A program made the position numbers and the translations under genes. A DNA stretch of 64,000 bases from Vogesella fluminis. Its GTDB lineage: Bacteria; Pseudomonadota; Gammaproteobacteria; Burkholderiales; Chromobacteriaceae. The DNA is taken from assembly GCF_014652335.1 (NCBI RefSeq), contig NZ_BMYP01000008.1, positions 1 through 64,000 on the forward strand, in the 5' to 3' direction. Numbering within the stretch: the stretch's first letter is position 1; every line of letters starts with the position of its first letter. Positions 1 through 9,827 of the stretch are shown piece by piece. Below the pieces are notes generated by a model. It was not told the origin of the DNA, made no database searches, and saw only the letters and a list, made by a program, of their open reading frames with translations.

Positions 1-264
1 GTCACTGAATTGATTTACCTATTGACTGTTGCACTTACTTTTTGAACTCGCGCTCTCTTTTTGGCGAAGCAAAAGAAAGTAAGCCGCCGCCGCGCGGAAA
101 GCGGCATTTAAATAATCTGCGCAGCGGCACTACAAACAAAACATAATTGGCCGAAATACCATAGTGACATACGGTCAACCTTGAGGTTACGCAGTAAACG
201 TTGGGCCTCATTTCATTCAGTCCAACCTACGAACTGCAAAATCAAACCCAGTAAAGTAATCCAA
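1..264. other. Non-coding left edge with an inverted repeat
   Basis: I see no gene here. The stretch is AT-richer than the rest of the window, like the gene to its right. Positions 34-41 (CTTACTTT) and 76-83 (AAAGTAAG) form an inverted repeat that encloses a smaller hairpin around a GCGAAG loop at about 54-75. Similar CTTTTGGCGAAGCAAAAG-type hairpins are scattered in many proteobacterial genomes, so this may be a dispersed repeat or a terminator-like element. Its function is not known to me. Confidence 0.4.
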
Positions 265-1329
265 CTATCCAGCCGCAGCCACAGAAATTATTTCTTTAAA
301 ATCAACAACATCCTCTTCTGACCAGTGAGACTCCATATAATACTCACCAATACCCGACTCACCGTCAGAGTCATATATTTTCAACAAATGTAAAGCCTGA
401 ATAGAAGCACCATCATTCCAATTAAGTTTCTTATTGCTTCGTGCCAAATTCCATTCATCAAAACCTTTAATCAACCTAAGTACTCTTTTTTTATTGATAA
501 CAACATCAGCCAATAAATCTCCAAAATTCTGAAATCCCATATGTATAACCTTGCTCACCAAAAGTCCGACATACTCACTCGGCTCATGTTTATCAATGCT
601 CAACCCCAACTCGTTGACAATTTCTTTTTCAACCTCAAGTAATTTTTTCTCAAGAAACAACTGCATTGATTCATTATCAATAGGAATATTGTCCAGCAAC
701 TCAGAATCTTTCATTCGGATACTATCCCGATATGAATTAACACCATTCTTCAGCAACACAAATGACTCATCCACATCCTCCAATATCGATGCAATTCTAG
801 AAAATTTTCGCCTAAATTGTCGCGGTATTTCATAATCGCTTTTGTAGCCCAAGTCATGCTCAATTTCAGCCCAAACATGCTGCAAAAGAGTTCTAATTTG
901 TAACTCGAATCGTATTCCAACAAAATCCTTATATTCAGCAAGCTGAGCACGATCCGCACTTAGAGAAATGACGTAATGAAGAGACAGATACCCAAATCTA
1001 TCCGGCTCATGCGCCTTTCTTTTATCAATAGAATTATCTAAATCAACATTGAAATTATCTTCAATTACTTTTGCAACCGAATCAACATCACTTTCATAGT
1101 ATGTTATCACTCTCAATCCAACAATATCTGTTATATCCTCTACATTTTTATATTTATCTTGCTTTGTTAAAATTTTGCCTGACAAGCTTTTTTCAGACTT
1201 AACACGATAACTTGTATTATGAATTGAAATTCCATGAGAATAGACAAGCTCCTTCACTAATGAGTGCATTTTCTCAGCACACCGTTCATAAACAGGCTTT
1301 TTGCTCAAATATTCATCTACAATTGTCAT
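265..1329 (-). CDS. RelA/SpoT-domain (p)ppGpp synthetase-like protein (small alarmone synthetase type)
   Basis: The N-terminal ~200 residues are a RelA/SpoT nucleotidyl (GTP pyrophosphokinase) domain. Visible motifs are YRVKS (41-45), DITDIVGLRV (65-74), GYLSLH (113-118) and ELQIRTLLQHVWAEIEHDL (142-160); the usual synthetase motifs look intact. No HD hydrolase, TGS or ACT domain is present. The last ~150 residues match nothing I recognise. The family makes alarmones by moving pyrophosphate from ATP to GTP/GDP; some solitary members (toxSAS) instead modify tRNA or make other toxic products. The start is taken as the ATG at 1329. A longer GTG reading frame begins inside the valS terminator and is unlikely. 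The gene is strikingly AT-rich against GC-rich neighbours, which suggests horizontal acquisition. No antitoxin-like partner is visible before the window edge. Confidence 0.8.
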   Translation of the reverse strand: MTIVDEYLSKKPVYERCAEKMHSLVKELVYSHGISIHNTSYRVKSEKSLSGKILTKQDKYKNVEDITDIVGLRVITYYESDVDSVAKVIEDNFNVDLDNSIDKRKAHEPDRFGYLSLHYVISLSADRAQLAEYKDFVGIRFELQIRTLLQHVWAEIEHDLGYKSDYEIPRQFRRKFSRIASILEDVDESFVLLKNGVNSYRDSIRMKDSELLDNIPIDNESMQLFLEKKLLEVEKEIVNELGLSIDKHEPSEYVGLLVSKVIHMGFQNFGDLLADVVINKKRVLRLIKGFDEWNLARSNKKLNWNDGASIQALHLLKIYDSDGESGIGEYYMESHWSEEDVVDFKEIISVAAAG

Positions 1330-1342
1330 ATTTAATAGTCCA

Positions 1343-1363
1343 AAAAAAGGGGACACTGTCCCC
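1343..1363 (-). terminator. Rho-independent terminator of valS
   Basis: Read on the minus strand, a 7-bp perfect stem (AGGGGAC / GTCCCCT) with a 3-base loop is followed by seven T residues. It lies just past the valS stop codon. Confidence 0.85.
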
Positions 1364-1385
1364 TCTTTGATTTAGCCCACTGAAA

Positions 1386-4208
1386 TTAAAGCAGTTTCGC
1401 CAACTGCACCTTGATCTTGTCCAGCTTGTCATTCAGCTCCACCAGCTGAGCACGATCCCGCTCCACCAGATGCGCCGGCGCCTTGTCGGTATAACCCGGC
1501 TTCTCCAGCTTGGCCGTCAGCTTGGCCAGCTCGGCCTCGACCTTGCCCATTTCCTTGCTCAGGCGTGCGGTTTCCGCTGCCTTGTCCACTTCCACCTTCA
1601 GCATCAGGCGGGCGTCGCCGCTGATGGCCACCGGGGAGTCGTCTTCCGGCAGCTTGGCCACGATGCTGCCTTCGGTCAGGCGGGCCAGCAGCTTCAGGTA
1701 GGGGATGAACTCGGCGATGGAGGCGTCGGCGGTTTCGATGAACAGCGGGGCCTTCACGGCCGGGCCGATGCCCATTTCACCGCGCAGGTTGCGCACCGCG
1801 TTGACCAGGTCCTTGAAGGCGTCCATGCGCGCGTTGGCGGCGGCGTCGATCTTCTCGGGCACGGCCACCGGCCAGGCGGCGACCATGATGGAGTCGGTGT
1901 GCTTGGCGTTGGCCAGCGGGGCGACGGTCTGCCACAGCTCTTCGGTGATGAACGGCATCAGCGGATGGGTGAGGCGCAGCGCCACTTCCAGCACGCGCAC
2001 GATGGTGCGACGGGTGGCGCGTTGCTGCGCCTCGTTGCCGGTCTGCAGCTGCACCTTGGCCAGCTCGACGTACCAGTCGCAGTACTCGTTCCAGATGAAC
2101 TCGTACACGGTCTGCGCGGCGAGGTCGAAGCGGTAGGTTTCCAGCGCCTCGGTGACGTCCAGCTCGGCCTGTTGCAGGCGGCCGATGATCCACTTGTCGA
2201 CGAAAGAGAATTCCAGCGGCAGGCTTTCGTCCTGGCCGCAGTCCTTGCCTTCCACGTTCATCATCACGAAGCGGGTGGCGTTCCACAGCTTGTTGCAGAA
2301 GTTGCGGTAGCCTTCGGCGCGCTTGAAGTCGAAGTTGACCGAGCGGCCCAGCGTCGCGTAGCTGGCCATGGTGAAACGCAGCGCATCGGTGCCGTAGGCC
2401 GGGATGCCGTCCGGGAACAGCTTCTCGGTGGCCTTGGCGATCTGCGGGGCCTTTTCCGGGCGACGCAGGCCGGTGGTGCGCTTGTCGACCAGCGGCGCCA
2501 GCGCGATGCCGTCGATCAGGTCGACCGGGTCGATGACGTTGCCTTCCGACTTCGACATCTTCTTGCCTTCGTGGTCGCGCACCATGCCGTGGATGTACAC
2601 GTCCTTGAACGGCACCTTGCCGGTGAAGTGGGTGGTCATCATGATCATCCGGGCAACCCAGAAGAAGATGATCTCGTAACCGGTGACCAGTACCTGCGAT
2701 GGTACGAAGGCACGCAGTTCCGGGGTGTCTTCCGGCCAGCCCATGGTGGAGAACGGCACCAGCGCGGAGCTGAACCAGGTGTCGAGCACGTCCTGCTCGC
2801 GACGCAGCGTCTTGCCCGGTGCCTTGGCCTGGGCCTCGGCTTCGGTGCGGCCAACGTAGATGTTGCCGTCTTCGTCGTACCAGGCCGGGATCTGGTGGCC
2901 CCACCACAGCTGGCGGCTGATGCACCAGTCCTGGATGTTGTTCATCCACTGGTTGTAGGTGTTGACCCAGTTTTCCGGGATGAAGCGCACTTCGCCGGAT
3001 TCGACGGCGTCGATGGCTTTCTGGGCGATGGATTTGCCGGTGGCGTCGTCGTCGCCGACCTTGCTCATCGCCACGAACCACTGGTCGGTCAACAGCGGCT
3101 CGATCACCGAACCTGTACGGTCGCCGCGCGGCACCATCAGCTTGTGCGGCTTGGCTTCCAGCAGCAGACCCTGCGCGGTGAGGTCGGCCAGCATCGCCTT
3201 GCGGGCGTCGCTGGTGGACAGACCGGCGTAGGCGGCCGGCAGGTCGATGGTGCCCTGCGCGGTGCCGTCGAAGCCAAAGATCTGCGCCTTGGCGAGGATG
3301 GTGGCCTGCAGCGACATCACGTTGATCAGCTGGGTGTCGTGGCGCTTGCCGACCTGGTAGTCGTTGAAATCGTGCGCCGGGGTGATCTTGACGAAGCCGG
3401 TGCCGAAGGCGGCATCGACGTAGTCGTCGGCGATCACCGGGATCTGGCGGCCGGTGAGCGGCAGCTCCAGCATCTTGCCCAGCAGGTGCTGATAGCGCTC
3501 GTCGGTCGGGTTGATGGCCACGGCCACGTCGCCAAGCAGGGTTTCCGGACGGGTGGTGGCGACGGTCACGAATTCGTCGCTACCGACTACCGGGTACTTG
3601 ATGTGCCACATGAAGCCGTCTTCTTCCTCGGAGACCACTTCGAGGTCGGAGATGGCGGTGCCCAGTTTCGGGTCCCAGTTGGACAGGCGCTTGCCGCGGT
3701 AGATCAGGCCCTGTTCGAACAGGCGCACGAATACTTCGGTGACGGTATCGGCGCGCACGTCGTCCATGGTGAAGTATTCACGGTCCCAGTCCACCGAGCA
3801 GCCGACGCGGCGCATCTGGCTGGTGATGGTGCCGCCGGACTGTTCTTTCCACTCCCACACCTTGCTGGTGAACGCGTCGCGGCCGAGGTCGTGGCGGTTA
3901 ATGCCCTGCTCGGCCAGCTGGCGCTCGACCACGATCTGGGTGGCGATACCGGCGTGGTCGGTGCCCGGAATCCACACCGTGTTGTCGCCCTTCATGCGGT
4001 AGTAGCGCGTCAGGCCATCCATGATGGTCTGGTTGAAGGCGTGGCCCATGTGCAGAGTGCCGGTCACGTTGGGCGGCGGCAGCTGGATGCAGAAGGCGGG
4101 TTTGCTGGTGTCCATGTGCGGCTTGAAGTAGCCGGACTGTTCCCATTGATCGTACCAGCGACGTTCGATGTCGCCCGGCTCGTAGCTTTTGGCAAGTTCA
4201 GTGGTCAT
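1386..4208 (-). CDS. valS: Valyl-tRNA synthetase
   Basis: Class Ia aminoacyl-tRNA synthetase that charges tRNA-Val in the cytoplasm. The HIGH signature [13 protein letters not shown] is at residues 44-56 and the KMSKS loop (KKMSKSEGN) near residue 550. Between them is the CP1 editing domain that hydrolyses Thr-tRNA-Val, and the C-terminus is the charged coiled-coil arm typical of ValRS. At 940 residues it is full length for the bacterial enzyme. It is a single-gene unit ended by the hairpin at 1343-1363. Large open frames on the opposite strand are shadows of this gene. Confidence 0.98.
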   Translation of the reverse strand: MTTELAKSYEPGDIERRWYDQWEQSGYFKPHMDTSKPAFCIQLPPPNVTGTLHMGHAFNQTIMDGLTRYYRMKGDNTVWIPGTDHAGIATQIVVERQLAEQGINRHDLGRDAFTSKVWEWKEQSGGTITSQMRRVGCSVDWDREYFTMDDVRADTVTEVFVRLFEQGLIYRGKRLSNWDPKLGTAISDLEVVSEEEDGFMWHIKYPVVGSDEFVTVATTRPETLLGDVAVAINPTDERYQHLLGKMLELPLTGRQIPVIADDYVDAAFGTGFVKITPAHDFNDYQVGKRHDTQLINVMSLQATILAKAQIFGFDGTAQGTIDLPAAYAGLSTSDARKAMLADLTAQGLLLEAKPHKLMVPRGDRTGSVIEPLLTDQWFVAMSKVGDDDATGKSIAQKAIDAVESGEVRFIPENWVNTYNQWMNNIQDWCISRQLWWGHQIPAWYDEDGNIYVGRTEAEAQAKAPGKTLRREQDVLDTWFSSALVPFSTMGWPEDTPELRAFVPSQVLVTGYEIIFFWVARMIMMTTHFTGKVPFKDVYIHGMVRDHEGKKMSKSEGNVIDPVDLIDGIALAPLVDKRTTGLRRPEKAPQIAKATEKLFPDGIPAYGTDALRFTMASYATLGRSVNFDFKRAEGYRNFCNKLWNATRFVMMNVEGKDCGQDESLPLEFSFVDKWIIGRLQQAELDVTEALETYRFDLAAQTVYEFIWNEYCDWYVELAKVQLQTGNEAQQRATRRTIVRVLEVALRLTHPLMPFITEELWQTVAPLANAKHTDSIMVAAWPVAVPEKIDAAANARMDAFKDLVNAVRNLRGEMGIGPAVKAPLFIETADASIAEFIPYLKLLARLTEGSIVAKLPEDDSPVAISGDARLMLKVEVDKAAETARLSKEMGKVEAELAKLTAKLEKPGYTDKAPAHLVERDRAQLVELNDKLDKIKVQLAKLL

Positions 4209-4417
4209 GGTGTGAATTCGGTCTTTATCGATGCAGAAAAATGTCGTCGATTATAAACCGAATCGGCTACAGCGTCGTCAGCATCCGTTATCGCGGCTAG
4301 GTGACAATCAAACGGCAAGCGCCAGCCAACGACCAGCGCTAGCAGGCCATGCAGCACGCCGGACATGTGGGCGCAGCGAGGCACTGGCGACTATCGCCAC
4401 CCACGCGACCATGAAAA

Positions 4418-4440
4418 ATGCCCCGCCAGGGGCGGGGCAT
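4418..4440 (-). terminator. Rho-independent terminator of the fadBA operon
   Basis: Inverted repeat ATGCCCCGCC / GGCGGGGCAT with a 3-base loop; on the minus strand it runs into ATTTTTC. It is about 40 bp beyond the fadA stop codon. Confidence 0.8.
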
Positions 4441-4452
4441 TCGCGGCGGTCT

Positions 4453-4470
4453 GCGGCCAACGTTGGCCGC
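4453..4470. repeat. Palindromic pair of the GCGGCCAACSTT word
   Basis: Perfect 18-bp palindrome GCGGCCAACGTTGGCCGC placed between the fadA stop and its terminator. It is a head-to-head pair of the dispersed 12-base word described in the findings. Confidence 0.85.
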
Positions 4471-4480
4471 AACGCTACGC

Positions 4481-5683
4481 TTACAGCACTTCGATGATGC
4501 CGGCGGCACCCATGCCGGTACCGATGCACATCGTCACCATACCGTAGCCCTGCATGCCGGCATTGCGCATGCCGTGCACCAGCGTGGCGGTACGGATGGC
4601 GCCGGTGGCGCCCAGCGGGTGGCCCAGCGCGATGGCGCCGCCGTGCGGGTTGACCAAGTTCAGGTCCAGCTCCAGGTCACGTGCCACCGCCAGACCCTGC
4701 GCAGCGAAGGCTTCGTTCAGCTCGATCCACTTCAGCTGCTCCTGGGTGATGCCGGCGTTGCGGCAGGCTTCCGGAATCGCTTCCTTCGGGCCGATACCCA
4801 TGATTTCCGGCGGCACGCCCTTCACCGCGAAGGTCACGTAGCGGGCCAGCGGCGTCAGGTTGAACTGCTTCAGGATCTTCTCGGACACCAGGATCACGGC
4901 ACCGGCGCCGTCGGACATCTGCGACGAGTTGCCGGCGGTGACGCTGCCCTTGGCATCGAACACCGTCTTCAGCTTGGCGAGGCCTTCCAGCGTGGTCTCG
5001 CGGCGCGGGCCTTCGTCGGTGTCCAGCACGCGGGTGGTGCTGACCACTTCACCGGTTTCCAGGTTCGGCGTGCGGTAGGTCACTTCCAGCGGCGTGATCT
5101 CGCTCTTGAACTTGCCGCCGTCGATGGCGGCGATGGCGCGGCGGTGCGACTCGACCGCGAACGCGTCCTGGTCTTCACGCGACACATTCCACTGCTGCGC
5201 CACCTTCTCGGCGGTCAGGCCCATGCCGTAGGCGATGGCGTAGTTCTCGTCCTTGGCGAAGATCGCCGGGTTCAGCGACACCTTGTTGCCCATCATCGGC
5301 ACCATGGACATCGATTCGGAACCGGCGGCGATCACCACGTCGGCCTCGCCCAGGCGGATGCGGTCGGCGGCCATCTGCACCGCGTTGATGCCGGAGGAGC
5401 AGTAGCGGTTGATGGTGATGCCGCTGACGGTGTTCGGCAGCCCGGCCAGCAGCACGCCGATACGCGCCATGTTCAGGCCCTGCTCCGCCTCGGGGAAGGC
5501 GCAGCCGACCACGCAGTCGGAAATCAGTTTCGGGTCCAGCGTCGGCACCTGTGCCAGCGCGCCGCTGATCACGTGCGCCAGCATGTCGTCCGGACGCACG
5601 TTGCGCATCATGCCGCGCGGCGCCTTGCCTACCGGCGTGCGGGTCACGGCGACGATGTAAGCTTCCTGTACTTGTTTAACCAT
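4481..5683 (-). CDS. fadA: Acetyl-CoA C-acyltransferase (3-ketoacyl-CoA thiolase)
   Basis: Last step of the beta-oxidation cycle: CoA-dependent cleavage of 3-ketoacyl-CoA to acetyl-CoA and a shortened acyl-CoA. The nucleophilic cysteine sits in NRYCSSGIN (Cys95). The thiolase signature NEAFAAQ, the histidine in GGAIALGHPLGATGA (about 350) and the second cysteine in CIGTGMGAAG near the C-terminus are all present. The start is the ATG at 5683, preceded on the minus strand by AAGGAG about 10 bases upstream; an in-frame TTG three codons earlier is less likely. About 400 residues is normal. It lies 67 bp after the multifunctional fadB-type gene in the same direction, so the two form an operon. Confidence 0.95.
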   Translation of the reverse strand: MVKQVQEAYIVAVTRTPVGKAPRGMMRNVRPDDMLAHVISGALAQVPTLDPKLISDCVVGCAFPEAEQGLNMARIGVLLAGLPNTVSGITINRYCSSGINAVQMAADRIRLGEADVVIAAGSESMSMVPMMGNKVSLNPAIFAKDENYAIAYGMGLTAEKVAQQWNVSREDQDAFAVESHRRAIAAIDGGKFKSEITPLEVTYRTPNLETGEVVSTTRVLDTDEGPRRETTLEGLAKLKTVFDAKGSVTAGNSSQMSDGAGAVILVSEKILKQFNLTPLARYVTFAVKGVPPEIMGIGPKEAIPEACRNAGITQEQLKWIELNEAFAAQGLAVARDLELDLNLVNPHGGAIALGHPLGATGAIRTATLVHGMRNAGMQGYGMVTMCIGTGMGAAGIIEVL

Positions 5684-5750
5684 TTTTTGCAATCTCCTTC
5701 AGGCCGGAGCGGCAGCGCGCACGCCACCCTCCGGCCGCTGTTCGGCGGTA

Positions 5751-8126
5751 TCAGTTACGCAGCGGCTTGCCGGTAGTGAGCATGTTGGCGATACGGTCCT
5801 GGGTCTTGCTGGACTTGAGCAGGGTCATGAACGCCTTGCGTTCCAGATCCAGAATCCACTGCTCGTTGACCAGCGTGCCCTGCTCCACGTCGCCACCTGT
5901 CATCACGTCGGCGATCAGCGCGGCGATGGTGAAGTCGTGCTGGCTGATGAAGTGGCCTTCCAGCATGTTGACCAGCTGACCCTTGATCGAGGCGGCACCG
6001 GCGCGGCCGGCCACCGGGAAGCCGGCGACCTTGAGCGGCGGACGGTAGCCGGTTTCATACAGCGCCAGCGCTTGCTGCTTGGCGACGTACAGCAGCTCGT
6101 AGGCGTTGAACACCACGCTGTCACTGTTGCGGAAGAAGCCGATTTCCTGCGCCTCGTGCCCGCTGGTGGCGACCTTGGCGGTGGCGATGGCCATGAAGGA
6201 GTCCTTCAGTGCCGCCAGCACGTCGCCCTGCGCGTTCTGCGCCGCACGCAGCGCAAATTCCTTACAACCGCCGCCGCCCGGCAGCAGGCCGACACCGACC
6301 TCGACCAGACCGACGTAGGATTCCAGCGCGGCCACGACCTTGTCGCAGTGCATCGCGAACTCGCAGCCACCGCCGAACACATAACCCTGCGTGGCAGCGA
6401 CGGTCGGGATGTGGCTGTAGCGCAGGCGCATCGACGTGGTCTGGAAGCGGCGCACCATGGTGTCGATCGCGTCCCAGTCGCCCATCATGAACGCCGGCAG
6501 CATCGACTGCAGGTCGGCGCCGACCGAGAACGGCTCTTCGGTCTGCCAGATCACCAGGCCCTTGAAGCGGGCTTCGGCGATGTCGATGGCGGTGTTGACG
6601 CCGTCGATCACATCCGGGCCGATGGCGTGGGCCTTGGACTTGAACGACACCACCAGCACGTCGTCACCGGTGGTGAAGGCGCGCACGCCCTCGTTCTCGA
6701 ACACGGTCTCGCCGAGCAGGCCGGCGGTTTCGCCCAGCACCTTGGCCGGTGCCAGCTGGCGCTGGTACACGTCCAGCGTGGAGCGGCCGACCAGTTTACC
6801 GGCGGTGGCATCGAAGGAGCCATCGGCAAAGTGCACACCGGCACGGTCGGCTTCCAGCGCCCAGGCCGGCAGCGCGGCTGCGGCCAACGTTTTGCCGGCC
6901 TTGATGTCTTCATCGATCCAGCCGGCGACCTGCTGCCAGCCGGCAGCCTGCCAGGTCTCGAACGGGCCGACCGTCCAGCCGAAGCCCCAGCGGATGGCGA
7001 AGTCGACATCGCGCGCGCAGTTGGCGATGTCGCCGAGATGGTAGGAAATGTAGTGGAACACGTCACGGAAGCAGGCCCACAGGAACTGTGCCTGCGGATG
7101 GCTGCTGGCGCGCAGCTGCTTGAACTTCTCGGCCGGGTTCTCGATCTTGAGGATGGCCTTGACCGCGTCGTCACCCTTCTCGCCGGCGCCAACGTACTCG
7201 CCCTTGGCAGCGTCGAAGACAAACATCTGCTTGCCTTCCTTCTTGTAGATGCCGCGCTTGGTCTTGGCGCCCAGGCTACCATCGGCGATCAGCTGCTGCA
7301 GCCACTGAGGCGACTTGAAGTAGGCGTGCCACGGGTCGTTAGGCAGCGTGTCGTCCATGGTTTTCACCACGTGGGCGAAGGTATCCAGCCCAACCACGTC
7401 GGCGGTGCGGAAAGTGGCGGACTTCGGACGACCGAGGCGCGGGCCGGTCAGGTCGTCGACCACGTCGAAGCGGATGCCGAATTTTTCGGCGTTGGCGATG
7501 GTGGCCAGCATCGAGAACACGCCGATGCGGTTGGCGACGAAGTTCGGGGTGTCCTTGGCACGGATCACGCCCTTGCCCAGCGTGGTCACCAGGAAGCGTT
7601 CCAGGTTGTCCAGCATGGCGGCATCGGAGCCGGTGCATGGGATGATCTCGACCAGGTGCATGTAGCGCGGCGGGTTGAAGAAGTGTACGCCGCAGAAGCG
7701 TGGCGCCAGCTCGGCCGGTACGCCGGCGGCCAGCTGGTTGATCGACAGCCCGGAGGTATTGGTCGCGAAGATGGTGTGCTCGCCCAGATGCGGCGCCACC
7801 TTGGCGTAGAGGTCGGTTTTCCAGTCCATGCGCTCGGCGATGGCCTCGATCACCAGATCGCACTCTTTCAGCAGGTGCAGGTGGTCTTCGTAGTTGGCCG
7901 GCTGGATGTAGTTGACCGCATCCTTGTTGGACAGTGGCGACGGCTTCAGCTTTTTCAGGCCGTCGATGGCTTTCAGTGCGATGCCGTTCTTGTTGCCGTC
8001 TTTTGCCGGCAGGTCGAACAGCACGGTCGGCACCTTGGCATTAACCAGATGGGCGGCGATCTGCGCCCCCATCACGCCGGCGCCGAGAACGGCGACCTTG
8101 CGTACGATAAACTTGGTCTGAGACAT
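5751..8126 (-). CDS. 3-hydroxyacyl-CoA dehydrogenase / enoyl-CoA hydratase fusion
   Basis: Bifunctional beta-oxidation enzyme in the dehydrogenase-first order (FadN-like) rather than the hydratase-first order of E. coli FadB. The NAD-binding Rossmann motif VAVLGAGVMGAQIA starts at about residue 11, followed by the 3HCDH core (HFFNPPRYMHLVEI) and C-terminal dehydrogenase repeats. The crotonase domain occupies roughly residues 480-720, with the oxyanion-hole region GYVFGGGCEFAMHCD and a glycine-rich LLPGGGGCKE segment. The start ATG at 8126 has GAGGAAACC just upstream; 15 further in-frame residues to 8171 lack a ribosome site. It should hydrate 2-enoyl-CoA and oxidise 3-hydroxyacyl-CoA for the adjacent thiolase. 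Confidence 0.93.
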   Translation of the reverse strand: MSQTKFIVRKVAVLGAGVMGAQIAAHLVNAKVPTVLFDLPAKDGNKNGIALKAIDGLKKLKPSPLSNKDAVNYIQPANYEDHLHLLKECDLVIEAIAERMDWKTDLYAKVAPHLGEHTIFATNTSGLSINQLAAGVPAELAPRFCGVHFFNPPRYMHLVEIIPCTGSDAAMLDNLERFLVTTLGKGVIRAKDTPNFVANRIGVFSMLATIANAEKFGIRFDVVDDLTGPRLGRPKSATFRTADVVGLDTFAHVVKTMDDTLPNDPWHAYFKSPQWLQQLIADGSLGAKTKRGIYKKEGKQMFVFDAAKGEYVGAGEKGDDAVKAILKIENPAEKFKQLRASSHPQAQFLWACFRDVFHYISYHLGDIANCARDVDFAIRWGFGWTVGPFETWQAAGWQQVAGWIDEDIKAGKTLAAAALPAWALEADRAGVHFADGSFDATAGKLVGRSTLDVYQRQLAPAKVLGETAGLLGETVFENEGVRAFTTGDDVLVVSFKSKAHAIGPDVIDGVNTAIDIAEARFKGLVIWQTEEPFSVGADLQSMLPAFMMGDWDAIDTMVRRFQTTSMRLRYSHIPTVAATQGYVFGGGCEFAMHCDKVVAALESYVGLVEVGVGLLPGGGGCKEFALRAAQNAQGDVLAALKDSFMAIATAKVATSGHEAQEIGFFRNSDSVVFNAYELLYVAKQQALALYETGYRPPLKVAGFPVAGRAGAASIKGQLVNMLEGHFISQHDFTIAALIADVMTGGDVEQGTLVNEQWILDLERKAFMTLLKSSKTQDRIANMLTTGKPLRN

Positions 8127-8252
8127 GGTTTCCTCGGTTGTCTTAACGAACAAACATGGTTGCGGCTTCACGGATTATAGATTCCGGGTAAGCCATCCTG
8201 CGGGAAAGATCGGCTGAATCACAGTATCTGAATAATGGTTCAGCACTTCCCG

Positions 8253-8280
8253 AAAAAAACACGGCAACAAGGTCGCCGTG
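8253..8280 (-). terminator. Rho-independent terminator of the fadL-type gene
   Basis: On the minus strand a CACGGC / GCCGTG stem is followed by seven T residues. It separates the FadL gene from the fadBA operon. Confidence 0.85.
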
Positions 8281-8287
8281 CCTGTTA

Positions 8288-8311
8288 CGGCCAACGTCAA
8301 ACGTTGGCCGC
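8288..8311. repeat. Inverted pair of the GCGGCCAACSTT word
   Basis: CGGCCAACGT and ACGTTGGCCG face each other across a 3-base loop (CAA). The right arm carries the full 12-mer. It lies between the FadL stop codon and its terminator. Confidence 0.8.
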
Positions 8312-8324
8312 AAAGCCTCGCGGC

Positions 8325-9710
8325 TTAGAAACGGTGGTTGTACTGCACACCCAGGATCTGGGCGCTGGATTTGTAGTTGACGGTGCCCTTGGTCTGGCTG
8401 GAGACGCAGATAGTCTGCCCCTGAGCCGCGCAGGTGCCGTTCACATTGGCCTTGGCATCCTTGATCTTGATGTAGCTGTAGGCAAAATCGATCGAGGACT
8501 GCTTGTTCAGGTCGTACTTGCCACCGAAGGACAACCAGATACGGTCGTTATCCGGGATGGTCGCCAGACGACGGTCATCGTTCGGCACCGGCGACTTGTC
8601 ATAGGCAATACCGGCGCGCAGCTGCAGCGGCTCGGTGTACTGATAGGAACCACCCAGCGAAAGCTTGTAGGTGTCTTTCCAGGCCGGGGTCAGGTAAGTC
8701 GTGTTGCCCTGCCCGGTTTTTGCGTTCCCGTACACCAGCAACGCTTTATCAAAGCGGGAGTGCTTGGTCCAGGTCACATCGGCGAACAGGTTGGTTTTGC
8801 TGTTCAGCTTGTGCATGCCGTGCACGGACAAGGCTTCCGGAGTGGTGATATCGACCTTGGCATCTTCACTATCCGCATAACCGGCACCAGCAATGCCTGC
8901 CGCTGCACCAGCACCGTAAACGGACGCTACCTTGCTCTTGTCCCATTTGGCAGTGCCGGTCAGGGTGTGTTCCACCTTGGAGCGGTAATTGACACCGACA
9001 CGGGTACTGTCATTGACGTCCCACAGCCAAGCCAGGTTATATCCGAAACCCCAGTCATCACCCTCGACATCCGCATAGCCATCGGCAGTGCCGTTGCCGA
9101 CAGGGTTAGGACGTGTAATCAGGTAGCCAAAGTTTGCGTACTGGCGCAGTTTGGCTTCGGCATGCTGGGCAATAACACCGACCGCAACCGAATGCTGGTC
9201 ATTGAGCTTGAAGGCCACGGTTGGATTGATATCGAGCGTGGTCAGCTCGGTGGCGTTCAGGTTGTAACGCAGTACCGAATCACGCTGATATTCGGTGGAA
9301 GAGGCAAACGGCACATAAACACCCAAGCCGACCGTCACCTTGTTGTTCAGTTGGTGTGTCAGGTACATCTGAGGCACCACCACCAGATCGTCTGTGATCT
9401 TGCCGCTAGTCGAGCCTTTGACTGTCGAGTTGACCGGTGTTGCCGCCAGCGTCGGATAGGTGGCGCTGGCATCGCTGTATTTGGCATTCGGCGCTACCAG
9501 GTTCAATGCACCGGAAAAGTTGGTCCCCTCCAGCTTGGTCATGCCCGCCGCGTTGTAGAAGATAGTGGATGCATTGGCGGCTTCGGCGGCGCTGGCATTG
9601 GCGGTGGATTGGGCGCTGACCGACTGGGTACCGAAGTGGTAGCCGGAAGCCATGGCAACAGTGGTTGCACCCATCATCATGACGGACAAGCTGACGTGTT
9701 TCAGTTTCAT
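8325..9710 (-). CDS. fadL: FadL-family outer-membrane long-chain fatty acid / hydrophobic compound porin
   Basis: Beta-barrel protein of the FadL/TodX family that lets long-chain fatty acids or aromatic hydrocarbons diffuse across the outer membrane. The signal peptide is residues 1-21 (cut after AMA). The N-terminal hatch begins SGYHFGTQSVSAQS and contains the family's N-A-A-G-M-T region (FYNAAGMTKLEG). The barrel ends in the terminal phenylalanine (NHRF) expected for outer-membrane insertion. At 461 residues it is standard length. Its place between fadBA and fadE, and the operator candidates in its promoter, support a role in fatty-acid uptake. Substrate specificity cannot be read from the sequence. 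Confidence 0.9.
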   Translation of the reverse strand: MKLKHVSLSVMMMGATTVAMASGYHFGTQSVSAQSTANASAAEAANASTIFYNAAGMTKLEGTNFSGALNLVAPNAKYSDASATYPTLAATPVNSTVKGSTSGKITDDLVVVPQMYLTHQLNNKVTVGLGVYVPFASSTEYQRDSVLRYNLNATELTTLDINPTVAFKLNDQHSVAVGVIAQHAEAKLRQYANFGYLITRPNPVGNGTADGYADVEGDDWGFGYNLAWLWDVNDSTRVGVNYRSKVEHTLTGTAKWDKSKVASVYGAGAAAGIAGAGYADSEDAKVDITTPEALSVHGMHKLNSKTNLFADVTWTKHSRFDKALLVYGNAKTGQGNTTYLTPAWKDTYKLSLGGSYQYTEPLQLRAGIAYDKSPVPNDDRRLATIPDNDRIWLSFGGKYDLNKQSSIDFAYSYIKIKDAKANVNGTCAAQGQTICVSSQTKGTVNYKSSAQILGVQYNHRF

Positions 9711-9747
9711 GTGTTATTCCCTCTGTGCATTGTTATTCATGCTGCTC

Positions 9748-9761
9748 CGAACGTCCGTTTG
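9748..9761. promoter_or_regulatory. Possible second PsrA-type operator before fadL
   Basis: CGAAC-GTCC-GTTTG resembles the AAAC-N4-GTTT palindrome, with one half degenerate. It lies about 40 bp upstream of the fadL start, a reasonable operator position. Confidence 0.35.
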
Positions 9762-9827
9762 ATTGACGATCCGATCCGATACTACCTAGAGACGAAGCTG
9801 TTATCCAGCTTTTTCGAGCATTCGTTC

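Noticed and set aside
1330-1356. GTG start extending the RelA-like protein by nine residues
   Set aside because: The extra codons are part of the valS terminator stem and T-run, so they are unlikely to be translated as the natural start.
1470-4256. 928-codon open frame opposite valS
   Set aside because: It is the antisense shadow of valS. Its translation is low-complexity (rich in His, Gly, Gln, Val) with no family motif, as expected for GC-rich antisense frames.
4453-4470. Reading GCGGCCAACGTTGGCCGC simply as a restriction/methylation palindrome
   Set aside because: Many copies are single, non-palindromic half-sites with the conserved extension CCTTG, so the unit is the directional 12-15 base word, not the palindrome.
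8144-8160. PsrA-type operator before the fadB-type gene
   Set aside because: CGAACAAACATGGTT has the AAAC half but no GTTT at the right spacing; too weak to list as a site.
5937-8180. 747-codon open frame opposite the fadB-type gene
   Set aside because: Shadow of a well-supported gene; composition is that of antisense DNA.
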